From Polytrichum commune (Eukaryota > Streptophyta > Polytrichopsida > Polytrichales > Polytrichaceae), in assembly GCA_950295325.1 (NCBI GenBank), contig OX485808.1:2546501-2610500 (forward strand): a stretch of 64,000 nucleotides of DNA, in the 5' to 3' direction. The notes under the pieces were generated by a model. The model made no database searches, was not told where the DNA came from, and worked only from the letters and a program-made list of their open reading frames with translations. This document shows, in pieces, positions 22,828 to 34,989 of this stretch. Both the position numbers and the translations under genes were made by a program. The stretch's first letter is position 1. Every line of letters starts with the position of its first letter.

Positions 22828-23080
22828 GGTCCTAAGTCCCAAGTCCCACATGTTAGCAAGTCCTGACATGGAGGCAAAGTTCCAACTCTTGAGCCTCAAG
22901 ACTCTAATTATCATTAGTTGGATCCTTATTATTTTATGCAAAATATTTGTGGGACTTGTGCTGAATGTTGGAGCTAGGCTTTTGCTTGACCCAACTCCCA
23001 ACACAAGTCCCAAACCTCACCTCCAAAAAGTGATGCCATGTAGGCATTCATGTCATACTTGGGACTTAGGACTTGGGACC
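22828..23080. mobile_element. Small TIR element with GGTCCTAAGT termini
   Basis: A 21-bp inverted pair (left starts GGTCCTAAGTCCCAAG, right ends CTTAGGACTTGGGACC) matches at 19 of 21 positions and encloses about 210 bases without coding sequence. The outer sequence GTTCACA at 21198 and its complement at about 23088 suggest that the true left TIR extends further out and was split by insertion of H2. Confidence 0.6.
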
Positions 23081-23099
23081 CCGTGTGAACCGGCACTAA

Positions 23100-24015
23100 T
23101 TCAATGCATACACATTAATTATGAACCAACATTAATTTATACTTACAAGTGATATAATATAATTGATATCCAACTACATCTACAAATTCTCAAAAAAGTT
23201 GGACTACACTATATTACATGTCGTTGCATAATTATCATAGCAATATCCGGTTGTATGATTGTGTTCCATTCTATATTTAGCATCTGACATGGACGTCCAC
23301 TACCTTACCTTCACGGAAAGAAACTTAGAAAATAAAAAGAAATTGACACCGGTACGAAGAAGGAATAGTGCCAGTATGGATAGTATGAATATTGTGAATA
23401 GCGTCGGTATTTTCAATGATTCCCATAAATAATGCCAAGATTATAACTCCACCTAATTTTCCAAGTGTCGGTTGAATGTATGAATAGTTTACTTTGTTCG
23501 AGGACCCATGAAATATAATTGACATATTCCAGTGCCATGGAACCAACCCACAAGGCTTGATAATGTTATGACAATCTCCTCATATTATTTTTTATTGAAG
23601 AAACTAAGATAGAAACTTATTATGTATGGTTGGGACCATTGATACAAGTGTTGATAGATTTGTACTAGGGCAACTAAGTTGGTAGACAAATTTGTTAATA
23701 CAAACATGGAAACTGCATGGTTCTAAGCCACAACTTTTGCTCACAATATAAATAGCTCCTGCACATAGGATCTTTATATAACTAAGAATCGTGTATAATC
23801 CACAATGTCTAGATTTTAGAAACCCTAGGAAAGTGTTTGGGTGTTTGTGAAGTCAGTGTTTGTCATATGGCACTCGTGAGGTCATCGTATGCATCACACT
23901 AAACCATTGTTTATGGATGTTCGATTTTTAATATAAGGTGAGTTGGGAGGCGACAATTCAAATATAAACATTCATGGAGTTGGTTATATTTCATATGTCA
24001 TTTCACCGCTACTGT
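23100..24015. other. AT-rich DNA, nothing recognised
   Basis: No gene, TIR or LINE similarity was seen in this stretch. Confidence 0.3.
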
Positions 24016-24755
24016 CCTCCCTCTTTAGTATGACACATTTGGGAAACACGAGAAAAGTTGTATTATCGAGGTGTCGTCTTCTCATTAACATGACAAATGG
24101 CGTAAAGTTGTTGTATTATTGAGGGAATATGAAAACATAAGTAATATGAGCTTCAAACTATATACAACAGGTTTAAGCAATATAGATGGTATGAAATAAT
24201 AATTCATAACTCCAAACAAATATGAATATTCTCAAGAACTCTTGAAATAGGAGTCCAAAGATCTCTAATGTTGCCTACCCAAGTTAGCAACTGTCATCTT
24301 ATCTAAATTCCATACTAACTTTTGAAAATTAATAATTTCATTAACACCAAAATGCAAAGAGTTCTCTAATAAGAAACTAGACAACAATGATGCATGACGT
24401 TTAGCATCAAGATATTGGTGATACTATATCACCCGTGTACCAGGCAACATACTAAGCAGGAGGCCACTCTAACCCTAACCATGTCCATTCTACACTAGTA
24501 ACCCTAATTATCGCTAAGTTCCCAATTATAAGTGAAGTTCTCAAGTAGATCTCAAGTGAAAATGAATGTATTTTAGATGTACATAACATAGATGAAAGGA
24601 ATTTTAGCATTAATTGCCTCTTAAATATGACAAAGCGGAGATTCTAAATGTCGTATTATCGAGTGTCGTAGTCGTATAAAAGAGGGAATTTTGAACTAGA
24701 AAGTTTGGTCGCACAAAAATGTGTCGTAATATCGAGTGTCGTATTAACAAGGTTA
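24016..24755. mobile_element. Probable TIR element with 'tgtcgtattatcgag' ends
   Basis: The left end (CCTCCCTCTTTAGTATGACA, then 'gttgtattatcgaggtgtcg') is inverted at the right end, where 'gtgtcgtaatatcgagtgtcg' and 'gtcgtattatcgagtgtcgt' occur twice about 90 bases apart. This arrangement is typical of plant DNA transposon ends with subterminal repeats. The interior has no recognisable transposase. The exact ends and the target duplication are not resolved. Confidence 0.45.
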
Positions 24756-25086
24756 GACTATAGGATTGTGTGCATCATACCATGCCACTTGTCATGATCA
24801 CAACAATCACATCTTCTTCATTCAAACATGAACCATGCCCTCACCATGTCACACGTGTGTTTGTTGACCAATATGGTATAACACGACAAGGGGGCAATAG
24901 TAATAATAGACCTTTATATGTTGGTTGCCAATTCATCCCAATTTAAGCTCACCTGACTAATTTGGGATCTTTGAACCTAATTCAAGAATTAAGTTAGCTT
25001 AAAATAAGAAAACCGTAGGCTCTAGAGTAGAAATCAATGCTTTCACCCTTCCATCCCCCTGTTCGTCCTCCCCCTCGGTAGATGTT

Positions 25087-25594
25087 TTTTTTTTGGCACA
25101 AATTGAGAAAATCAATTGCAAAGGAAACCAAAATACAACCAACCCGGGCGAGCCAGCGCAGCCCGAGTGGAAATCAAGAATTGATGCTCATCTGAGGTCT
25201 ATCCATCCAAGTGACAACTAAATTACTCCGAGTCACAATAAGGTTTTGGCCCCCCACATCATGTCAAACTCTTTAAGGACATCATGACAAACCACGTCCG
25301 GGGCCTCTTCCAAATCCTTCAGCGCCCATTTCCACTTGATCCTACCATAATCCTCCAAGGCGTCCCAAACGACTTGACGTGTTTTCTCAACGGGTTATCG
25401 TAGGTTGTTGAAAACCAAATCATTCCGTTGGCGTCGGATAATCCAAGGAATACCACTTCTAACAAAGAACCAGATACGATTGAACTTTCTAAGTGTTTTG
25501 CACAAAGGTTGATCGAAGAGAGATTGCATCATAGAAAATGACTTTTGCGGGCCAAGATTCTTCTTCGTTGCAAAGAGTTGACAAATGATGTTGG
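25087..25594 (-). mobile_element. 5-prime-truncated LINE with 17-bp target duplication
   Basis: The minus strand encodes the C-terminal zf-RVT-type tail of the same LINE family as 52.2-57.4 kb: NLGPQKSFSMMQSLFDQPLC and PWIIRRQRNDLVFNNL match NLGPMKSFSMMQCLFDQPIC and AWIIWRQWNDLVFKTL there. Its 3-prime end is marked by 'aatttgtgcc' followed by an A tract (T run at 25085-25094). The flanks are CCCCCTCGGTAGATGTT (25070-25086) and CCCCCTCAGTAGATGTT (25595-25611), a 17-bp duplication with one mismatch. This is a textbook truncated target-primed insertion. The reading frame continues upstream for about 75 codons before truncation. Confidence 0.88.
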
Positions 25595-25611
25595 CCCCCT
25601 CAGTAGATGTT

Positions 25612-27957
25612 AAGAACATTCACCCTTTATTGATCACACATTGCTCCCTTGTAATTCTAAGCACTTGAATTCTAAAGTGGTCAGCCTTTCACTTCAGACA
25701 ATTCATGATCTACGCTATTCTACTAAAGTCCACATTGATTGAAATAGTATTACCCCTTTGTTAAGATGAATTCACACAGTGTAAACTCAATCCCATGTTC
25801 TTACAAACCAATTTATCAATAGGTTCTACCAATTTCATTGAAATCATGAATCAAGTTTACTCTATAGACAACCAATTTCACTTGAGCTTTCAACCTTTTT
25901 CATAGCATGTTGTGAACAATTTCATGATTTGGTGCCCATCTTCACAACTTCACAAAATCAATTTCATGAACTGCATAATTTTATTTCACAAAGAATGGTA
26001 CATTATGTATAAGATTCTCCCAGTTCCTCCCCACAACTAAGGTTGAGGCATCTATAACCTATAAAATAAGAGAGTTTGTAAGGGGAATGCAAATTCTTAG
26101 TCTTTTTTTTCATGAATATGGAAATTGCTACAATTTTTTTAAGTGGTAAAGTTTATTAGAACACACATCTAGCAACGTCACGAAACCTCCAAGCCAATTT
26201 CATGAAATACAACAAGCTTTTGTAGATGCTAGACACATCTTCTTCCACTTGCCATCATATAGTCCATTTCTCAATGTTGCAGAATGAGTACTTGGCCACA
26301 TCAAAAGTTACATCCGATGGACTGTTCTCCTAAATCATTGAACGTTATTAGGTGCCACATGTCAAGTCGGTTTAGAATAATCATAAACTTGTTTAAAAGG
26401 TTCATGAAATTGGTAGAACACACTATGGTAAACATTGGTTGGAAGGTTCATGAACTAGCTTGGAACCTTCATGAAATTGAGTTTGCGCTTTTGTGGAGTC
26501 ATCTTACAAAAGGAGTAATTTAGTCATCTACCAATGAAGGTGGTGGCATTCTCAAGAATGAATTTAACTTATTATGTGTACTTATTATGCAAGATTATAG
26601 GATGTGGGTTTTAGCACCATCTACTTTATAGTGTTGTAGAGGGCTATTAAGTTCAACAAATTGAGTGCCTTAATATGATTCAATGGAGGAAGTTGTGGGT
26701 TCCAACGAATGCAATAATGGCATGACATTAGAGTTGTTTGTAGAGTAAAGGAGCTAAAACCATGGGATTTGTCCCAAACCTCGAGTTTATGAGGATTAGC
26801 ACAAAGTAACCCAAGTTTCCCTAATGCTTAAATTATCATACACAAAGAGTGGTTTTGGGTTATTAAAAGCCCACTTTCTAGATTGTCCTACTAGAATGGG
26901 TGGGCCAAATTAGCCTTGCATAGGTCGATATGGGATTTAAGACAATGGGTCCCATGCGCATACCATGTGTTGGTTTTGAGTCATCTACCAATGAAACTTC
27001 AAGCCCTTGCAACTTTAGCATATAAATTCAATTAAGACATACTTTGGTGCGTCAAAACCCACGTCAATTGTTGAATTCATAAAATCCTTAGCAAACAACC
27101 CCTAAAGGCCAAGATGAACAATTATGTCCGAGGAGTCATCACTGACCAACAATAACCTTTAAACTTTGGGCATGTAAAGGACTAAAAATTTGTGTGAACA
27201 ATTTCAAGTCTACAAAGTCTTTATCCATACAGCCAGATTTACCATACGAGGTGCCGATTCCCTTTAACGAGCCTATGAATAAGACCAAACCATTCCAGAC
27301 AAATTTCGAGACGCTTTTAACTACAACCTTTAAGAAATGAGAATGACGAGGTTTAGCACCATCCACCTAGTTATATAAGGCTGGGGTGAACCAACCTGTA
27401 CACTGGTTCCTTGGAGGCAAGGGTTTAAGCATCCAACAAAGAACGAGTGTATGGGTTAGTTCACCCAAATCGTGATATAGAAGCCTCCACAACCCGAGCA
27501 GTAAACCACACGAAATCTATCGGACACTTTAACACAACGCTAAAACTTGACCTCCACAAGCCCTTGTAACATAGTAGTAGTAGGAGGAGGAGTACGGAAA
27601 GTGAGCAGGGCCCCCACGATTTTCCTTTTGCAGTAAGAAGAAGTACCGTGGCATCTGTCGCCAAGGCAAAGGAAAACTCGGAGCAGCAATGGTCAGGCTT
27701 TGTTTGCGGTGGCCAGGACAGTCACTTGTTTGCTTGCGGAAGAAAAGAAAAGAAAGAAAGAGAAAGGGGGAAAATGAATAAATAAAAAGGCTTGAAAGCT
27801 GTGTGTTAGCGCTAGAGGTCCGTCCGTAAGCCCCCATGAGTGAGGTACGGCTAAATTAGAGCGGCCCCAACTAATAAGTTGGCTATGGAGTGCAACCCGA
27901 GAGGATCCCAATTTCCCCATTCCCAATGCCCAATCTCAACCTCCACCACCACCTCAG
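25612..27957. other. Intergenic AT-rich DNA with one weak open frame
   Basis: No gene is supported. At 27146-27340 the plus strand is open for 64 codons to a TGA and reads SIQPDLPYEVPIPFNEPMNK and TKPFQTNFETLLTTTFKK, which looks protein-like but has no start codon and no recognised family. A TATATAAGG word at 27371 and a GC-richer patch at 27540-27700 might be a decayed promoter or exon; I cannot support either. Confidence 0.25.
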
Positions 27958-28200
27958 TGATTGGGGAGATTTTTGGGCATAATCAATTGAGACCCTAGTG
28001 TTTGCAAGTCCAACCGGTTATGTGTTGACATCCTTCGGTTTTCCTTTATTAAATTGGGGTATATTCTATAGATTCTTCTAAAATGATCGGTAATTTTCTT
28101 GCAGTCTTGAACTTCAACCGGTTATTTCTCAAACTCAACCAGTTCATCTGTAACTAACTGCCGGTTCTCCCCGATCATAGCACCATCTCCAACAAAGTTT
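27958..28200 (+). repeat. Repeat family C, copy C1
   Basis: Starts at 'ggggagatttttgggcataat' and includes 'ccggttatgtgttgacat', 'ggggtatattctatag', 'cttgaacttcaaccgg' and 'ctgccggttctcccc'. The same order of words occurs in C2 (34990), C3 (42080), C4 (43899) and, truncated, C5 (51748). Non-coding; no TIR identified. Confidence 0.65.
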
Positions 28201-28329
28201 AGCCCTCCATCACGGACTCGAGAATTCGAACGAGGCCCGAAGGAAAAAAGGACGCCATTTATGGGACGTGGTGTCACATGTGTAATAGTGTCACTTCCCC
28301 TATTTTGAGGTGTTCGCTTGCTTATACTG

Positions 28330-28834
28330 AGGGTCACTTCACACACGAGCCAAGAGTAGTGACCACAAAGTTGTGAGAGCCTGAACGAAAGTGTCCAAAG
28401 GCCGTCCAAAGACACCTCCAAAATCATGTAGTGTGGTCACGGATCCTCGCGTGTAGTGTGAAGTCGTATGTGACCGGGCCCTCAACCAAATGCTATTTCG
28501 ATGAATTTCTATTCACGCAGGTCCTCATGCATGATAAAATAGAATAAAGCAATGGTTGTGAGCGTTCGGAGTGCCATGGACTCCCGGTTTTGTGTTTGGC
28601 CTACCTTCAAGAGGTGGTTTTTGAATATAGTCCAAGTGACCATGAAACATGATCCAATTGATGCCATGTAGGAATCCATATAGACTTTACATCCATCTTG
28701 CATTCACTTAGTACTCCGTTGGTCCCTCAAGCGGTAGTGTGAAGTGAACTTGGACCGGCTCCGCATTTTCCACCAATGACAGTGCTTGAAGTGTATTGGT
28801 CACGGGCTCTCAATCTCGTGTGTGAAGTGGCCCT
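28330..28834 (+). mobile_element. TIR element family F, copy F1
   Basis: Ends are AGGGTCACTTCACACACGAG and its near-complement CTCGTGTGTGAAGTGGCCCT. The interior matches F2 (inverted) and F3, including 'cctcaaccaaatgct', 'catgataaaatag', 'catgaaacatgatcca' and 'gactttacatccatcttgca'. Inside each end lies a second partial inverted pair around 'tagtgtgaagt.' and 'gaccgg'. There is no coding sequence. No target duplication is visible for this copy. Confidence 0.75.
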
Positions 28835-29804
28835 AATGATCGACAACTTCACCATTAGTGTCACCTCATAATGCTTGGCGTTGCAGTGCACATACTAGTA
28901 TCTTGGCACATATATGTTCAATAATGTGATGAGGTGTATGCCTATGTTACACAAAGGTCTACAAGTTGACTAAAAGTGTGCACAAATGACACTTGGCATT
29001 ATCATGCTCAACAATATATTCCTTTTGCCTACTAAAATGTAAAACTACCATCTCAAATATCCCAATGTGCTACGCTAAACATCATAATGTGAGTCATTTT
29101 TCACTTCAAAAACTTACTTATTTTGACGAATTGTATCATGTTGACAATTAGTGGACGTGATACGTTGAGACCTCTAGGCATCTAGTTTAGACTATTCACC
29201 AATAATGTGTGTGACACGAAATACTATAAATGGTGCAGTACCCTCTCCCGCACCATATCTTGTACTCCATTCCATTTGGAGGTTCCCAACCTATTGACAA
29301 GCAATCTTGGGCCCGATTTTCAAGGAAACGGGTTCCAAAAGAAGAGAAGAGAAAGTAGTATATATGGGCATCGTCTTCGAGTCACTAGGAACATCCTTTC
29401 AACATAAATGGCATGGCATTGGATATGGCCACCCACACACTCAAAATGACGCCCAACAAGCCTTCCATTGGACCCAACTTGCAGTCAAAAATGATCCAAA
29501 CTTTGTTACAATATTAATATCACCAAAAATACAATATTAACCATGGTCGTATCTCTTATCACCTACCCAAAAAGATGCCTACCACGTAAATACCCATCAC
29601 AAATTTGCTACTATACATATAGGTCATTCAAACCCTCTAGAGAAATAACACCAAGACATTGGAAATGTGAAACTGCTAGGTATGACATTTACAATCCCAT
29701 CAAAGATTTGTTAATCGCCAAAATATTACCAGGTCTACAAAACATCCTACACGTGGAAATGATGGCCATACACCACCATATGCACTTTGCTATCTCATAA
29801 TTCA

Positions 29805-30548
29805 TGAATATACATGCGTTGAAGCCTTTGGGGGGGGGGGTAATTTTTAATTCATGTTTCATAATACCTTTTTTTCTTTATTTCTACTTTGCATCATCAT
29901 CTTGCACCCTTGGTAATTTGACCTTAAATGAATTTCATTTAAACTTAACCCTATGTTAATTCAAAAGATGCCTCTTCTATGTTGTTTAAAATCACCGTAT
30001 GTGTGGTGTTTTAAGGCACCCCTTGTCAAAAGCCTTAGTAGCATAAGGCAACCCATTGACATAAGACACGGATTGCCTTATGTCATTAAGTTCGTCGATA
30101 AAGGGTAGAATACAATAATGACACGGGATTGAGATACCAAACAATGATAGGGATACAACATGACAAACAGGAAAACAACTAGAAGAACACTACTAAACAA
30201 TACAAAACACTACAATAACACAACCAGGCACTACAAAAACACTATTGAATGCTTAAGAGTTGAGGTTGTGAATGGAAAAATCTTGTGATCCTCTACAAGG
30301 TTTGTATCATCCTAAACATAGTGCCCTATGTGTAGTTCTACAAAAAAACAAATACATGACATTATAGGGTAATGTATATTATTTAAAATGCAATATGTGG
30401 ATACAAATGATGCTATGTTACATTGAATATTTTTGAAAAAAAAATTCTTGCATGAGGAGTACCCTATATTAAGTCTCGCCCTATTTCTACAATTTTGTTA
30501 GTTAAGTACACGGGTAAACAACATCCTCCCACTACTTACTACCATAAA
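29805..30548. mobile_element. Insertion of about 740 bases inside the RNase H domain
   Basis: The RNase H reading is continuous up to HFAIS near 29800 and resumes at DEPSHIFTHSL near 30549. The intervening sequence has no coding match, carries an 11-G run at 29830-29840 near its left end, and has a hairpin around 30050-30090 with stem CATAAGGCAA / TTGCCTTATG. Its exact ends and class are unresolved. Confidence 0.45.
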
Positions 30549-31473
30549 CCATGATGAACCATCCCACATTTTTACACATAGCCTCAAAATCCTCTACCTA
30601 CTCATGAGTGCACAATTGATCAATGCACAAATCAAACACCCCACACTACATAATAGCCACTTGGATAAATATCTCAAGGATCCATGGTCCAAATGTTACA
30701 CTTTCACACACAAACCATCAGGCTCCACAAAGTCTACGCCCATCCTAATATTGAGGGTAATGAACAAATGGACAAACTAGCCAAAATGGGACGTAAGCAA
30801 GATCACAAAAACGTTGGAGCACCACATAGACACACACACACCCCACACTACATACCACTTCCAAAAGGACTAGTGGCACTCTATGTATGAAACACCAAAA
30901 TAAAACCCATTAGACACCTCGACAAACACATCCATAAATATGACAAATATATAACCTAAGAATCTTTGCAAAGTAAACACATCAACTCCACATATGGCTT
31001 GGAAATATAAACATTGATAATGAGTTGTCAAATAATTTATGAAAAACCACAACCATAATTGATAAACAAAAGGCATGCCTCATCAAATTTGAACTAGACA
31101 ACACATGGGCCATGGAAGTAAGAAAACTATCCTTTGACAAAGAAGCCTATCCTTCACGAACATGCCGAATTTGTAGCTCTTCCGATGCAAATACATGGTT
31201 ACGTGTAATACTTACATGCAAACAACAACACATCCATGCATTAATAACAAAAGACATAACAAAGTGGTTTGGGAGCTAGGAAAGCTCATTATATCAAATA
31301 CAACTTCAAGACACTACACATACATAGATGTTGGTACTCACAATGGACTACCCCAAGATAACACAATATTGCCATGGGCTACTACCATGTACTTGCAGTG
31401 CCCAAAAATGTCATTGTAGTGCTAGACTCAAACCCGATAGACTACCCATACAACAACCCCCCCACTAGTAACT

Positions 31474-31882
31474 CACGGGGAGGTCACTTCATTGTCAAGT
31501 TGACACCACGTGCGGACAAAGTTTGCTACCCCTATATTACATGCCATATATAATTTTAAAATTTATGATATTTTTTCTACATATACATAACCATTGATAG
31601 TATCTTTTGAATACTATTTTTAAAATTTTAGTCATCTTTGTTTTTTTAGTAATTGTTTTAGTTCAATTATGTGTCATTCTAGTTAGAAATGATATGTTTT
31701 ATGAAAAAAACAAATCATCAAATTTAGTTACCACTTTTGACTATGTCATAGGTACTGTGTATATCTACTCATGAAAACAATTTGATAAAATTTTGACCCA
31801 TTTTGGTGGTGCAACTTACCAAAAGAAGATTTTTTTTGGTCGCACATGGTGTTCAACTTGACAATGGAGTCATCTACCTGTG
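31474..31882 (+). mobile_element. hAT-like MITE family H, copy H3
   Basis: The 409-base element starts CACGGGGAGGTCACTTCATT and ends with the inverted counterpart (CACAGGTAGATGACTCCATT read on the minus strand). The inverted similarity extends about 50 bases, including 'attgtcaagttga'. It is flanked by perfect TAGTAACT at 31466-31473 and 31883-31890. It sits in the LINE relic: removing it and one duplicate joins the words for PYNNPP with those for TSNLTHTF, as expected for the LINE tail. Confidence 0.88.
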
Positions 31883-32383
31883 TAGTAACTCCTACCTCAA
31901 ATCTCACCCATACATTTTATAACATTTACATACTGAAATGATAGATTGTTTGAAAAATCCCTTGCCATAAGGACTACATAATATCAACCACTCATCTATA
32001 ACATCATTACACAAGAACGGAAAGTAGCCCCCCTCATGGTCATTGTAGCCAACGCAAGGGCAACCACACACATGTTGGCATCAATGAAATGCTTAGAAAC
32101 TAAATCAAAGATCTCAATTCCCAAAATAAAAAACACATTCAACCCAATTATCACAATTGCCACACAAAATGCACACTATGTACTCATTCATAAAAGACGA
32201 CTAGAAAACCGAGAATATGTTGCCGACCTCCAAGACCCACCTCTGATCATCACACCAATGATTTCGTTACTTTATTGCCAACTAGGGTAGTGTCTATCCC
32301 CTAAAAAGGGTGAGGTGGTTCTTCATCCAAAGTTATTGCCTTTGGGCATGACTATTGATGTTGTACAAATAAACACTCTATTC

Positions 32384-33034
32384 CTCATGTGGGACACTTA
32401 TTACATTTTACGAACAACGTGTGGCATAATATAGGGAGGATTCAATTCATTTGAAATAAAAAATATAAAGGAATTCCAAATAATGAAGGGTCCATCAAAT
32501 GTAGACAATGTCGTTGCAAGTAAATTAAATAGGTATAAAATGTGGGCCATTACTCATTAGTGGAAATAATGTAGGGGTTGATTTTTAGGACCCTAGGATT
32601 TATGTTTAGTATGATTTGTTTGCAAGCATATTGCACGTGGGATGGATGAAAAATGCATTCAACATATGTGGAAAAATGTTTTGTTGTGTTCTATAATATG
32701 ATCCTCAACAACAAGTTTTTTTGTAATGGTTTGTATGGAACTATAGTTACAATACAATGTATGGACATGATTTTTATATGTATGCAATGGTATGTGTGGA
32801 CATGGTGTTATGTACATACAATGATTTTTCTCATTACTTAAAGGGATTAAAGACGATAATAGTTGCTTTGGATGGAAAATATACGTAATGCTAGGGTGCA
32901 CACAAATAGGTCATTTTAGATAATTAGGTAATTATAGGGAACCTCTAATTCATGTTTTGGAAGTAAATAGCCCTTAAGCAAATACCCTCCACCGCACATG
33001 GTGCACCAAAATCCTATAAAGTGCCCTACCCATG
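32384..33034 (+). mobile_element. hAT-like family H, copy H4
   Basis: Right end AAGTGCCCTACCCATG and left end CATGTGGGACACTT form a diverged inverted pair of the H type. Flanks are CTCTATTC (32376-32383) and CTTTATTC (33035-33042), an 8-bp duplication with one mismatch. The interior matches H5 over most of its length ('ggcataatatag.gagga', 'gaaataaaa..tataaagga', 'ccaaataatgaagggtcc', 'aaatgtgggccatt', and 'tgcaccaaaatcctata'-like words at the right). There is no transposase. Confidence 0.8.
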
Positions 33035-33165
33035 CTTTATTCACCTTGGTCTCGAACGCCTTAACATTGGAATTCATCTTCTCATTCTATACAAGGTAGG
33101 AGCATCTATTGTTGTGCAACATGACCTTATAAGGGCTAAGTTCCATGTGTTGGTGCCGGTCCATT

Positions 33166-33231
33166 TATTAAGTGGGTGAGAAATGAGTGACATCACCCCC
33201 AAAATGGGTGATGTCACCCATTTAATGGTGG
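33166..33231. repeat. Extended hairpin with GTGACATCACCC stem
   Basis: GTGACATCACCC at 33187-33198 and its exact complement GGGTGATGTCAC at 33206-33217 are separated by 7 bases; weaker pairing extends outward (ccattta...gtgggtga against tcacccatttaatgg). The stem contains TGACATCA, a bZIP-type core, but no role can be inferred. Confidence 0.6.
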
Positions 33232-34560
33232 GGTATTTCTATGTGGGGTGCTGGTTTATTTTGATTTCCTACTTTCTTACCAAATTTGGTGACTAATAAG
33301 ATGTCACACTTTGTGAAGGTGACCGGTAATGAAGGTCATCATCATTTAAATTTTGATATTTGACTTGTACAAGAATTCCCATACATTTGTTGAATGAATT
33401 TTCAATTATGTGTTCTTGGTGTCCATAGGTTGGTACATATGTCATCTATGGAAATGTATAAATATTTTTTCTATTTTACTTTCAGTTGAAATCGTGATAA
33501 TGCATTGTTTATAAGTGATTTTTTATACATTTGAATAGTCTTTTCTTTTCTTTTCTTTTATTAAACCCAACACTTACTATCACATTGCATTTTATATATG
33601 TATTTTTTGTTGTTAAGATATAAATTCTTGAAAACATCACGAGATACACCTTCCCATGAGTTCACGATGAGAACTCCAACGATATAACATACAATCATTC
33701 TCTTCTTTCCTTTTCATTTTTTCTCACAATTAGGCTTTGAGTGTACAAAGAGTGCATGATGCAAGAGCAAGAAGCCCTAGGGGTACCCCAAAAGAAAGGA
33801 CTTGAAGAACAATATGGCCTTTAGTACCCAAGCATCACCTTTAGCACCACCATTTTTTCACCCATCCACCCAATTATTTTTCAAAAAATTGACTGAGACC
33901 AGTACATGGAACCTTGCCCTAATTGTGCATTTGTCGCACCTTGCTTTTGGGCTAGACATTGCTCTCTTTCTTTCATGATTGCTTCTCAGGCACACACTAC
34001 CTGTATTTGAGTGGTATACTATGGCAAGACTTGTTGGTAAGAACATATTCAAAGTCACATGTGTTATGACAAGCATTGACTTTGTGCTCAAAATATAAAC
34101 ACTAATATGGGTTCAATTGTTGTTAATGTAATTGGGAGGGCCTATGTGACCACTTGAAGAGAAAAAGGAGAATCTTCACTTTGACTCCTTCAAACTTTGT
34201 ATCCCAACTTTGATTTCAAAAACTAAAATGACAATTATATTTGTTTGCAATGGCTAAACACATGAGATAATCCCCAATCGGATTCGAAGGTCAAACTTGT
34301 TGCAATGCCCACAAAATGATCACATACCTTATACAATATACCGTAGGAGATATGAAAGTTCAACACTTTGGTGTCGAAATGCTATTTTTCGGAGGTGACA
34401 TGATTTTTTAAGAGGTTCCAACTAATAGAAAAGTGACATTTGGCACTTTGCTCAATCTTGGAATTAATTTGTGTCAAACAAGTTTATTGCCTACAATGGA
34501 ATAGATGGGTTCTAAACGCTTTTCTTTTCTTTTCTTTTTTCCCCCCGACCAGCCCACTTC
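33232..34560. other. AT-rich DNA, nothing recognised
   Basis: No gene, repeat ends or LINE similarity was seen in about 1.3 kb. A minus-strand open frame at 33858-34091 has no recognisable features. Confidence 0.3.
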
Positions 34561-34579
34561 TTCTAGGCTTTGAAACACG

Positions 34580-34850
34580 TAATCAAATCAAGGCTGTAAC
34601 CATTATCCTCATGATTTTCCAGATCTCACTTGCATATATAATTCATCCAAAAATGATGATACTCGTGCTCATTAAATGGTTGACATATAGGTCCAAAAAA
34701 AAAATCATGTCGATCAATAACCCTAAATTGATTAACAAATTTTAAACATGTAATCCAATCTCTTCATAGCACATGATATATTTTTGGTGTCCGTTCTTAG
34801 ATCCACACCTAACCATGTAGCGCTCAAATATAGGTGTCCGATGAAGATAA
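34580..34850 (+). repeat. Repeat family B, copy 2
   Basis: Matches 5221-5475 and 59500-59760 in order and orientation ('gctcattaaatgg', 'gtgtccgttcttagatccac', 'caaatataggtgtcc'). At the position where the other copies have C runs, this one has a run of 10 A at 34695-34704. Confidence 0.6.
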
Positions 34851-34989
34851 GTAACCAAATAGGGTTTGTCTTCCCTATGTACGAGCAAACCGTTCCCAAA
34901 ACCACAGAAAGACTCCGAGCACTGGGTTACTGTTGCCCTAAAAGATTTGTATCATATCTTAGCACTGACAGGAAAAGGCCAATGCGACA

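Larger units (their letters stand above)
29380..32290 (+). pseudogene. Degenerate LINE ORF2 C-terminal half (RNase H and zinc-knuckle tail)
   Basis: Fragments of one polyprotein appear in order on the plus strand, in shifting frames: NDAQQAFHWTQLAVKNDPN (about 29435), an RNase H domain start (YYTYRSFKPSREI, IYNPIKDLLIAKILPGLQNI, MMAIHH at 29600-29800), then after an insertion HIFTHSLKILYLL (about 30560), KHPTLHNSH and HKVYAHPNIEGNEQMDKLAK (30720-30790), a CRIC...CKQQHIHAL zinc-knuckle (31165-31240), KVVWELGKLIISNTTSRHYT (31265 on) and a C-terminal tail (ARATTHMLASMKCLETKSKI, HKRRLENREYVADLQDPP, 32060-32245). Two RNase H catalytic aspartates appear lost (TDGSF has become TYRSF, TDSL has become THSL). 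Frameshifts and stops are frequent. No reverse transcriptase part was seen upstream, so the copy is truncated. The family has a plant LINE architecture. Confidence 0.75.
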
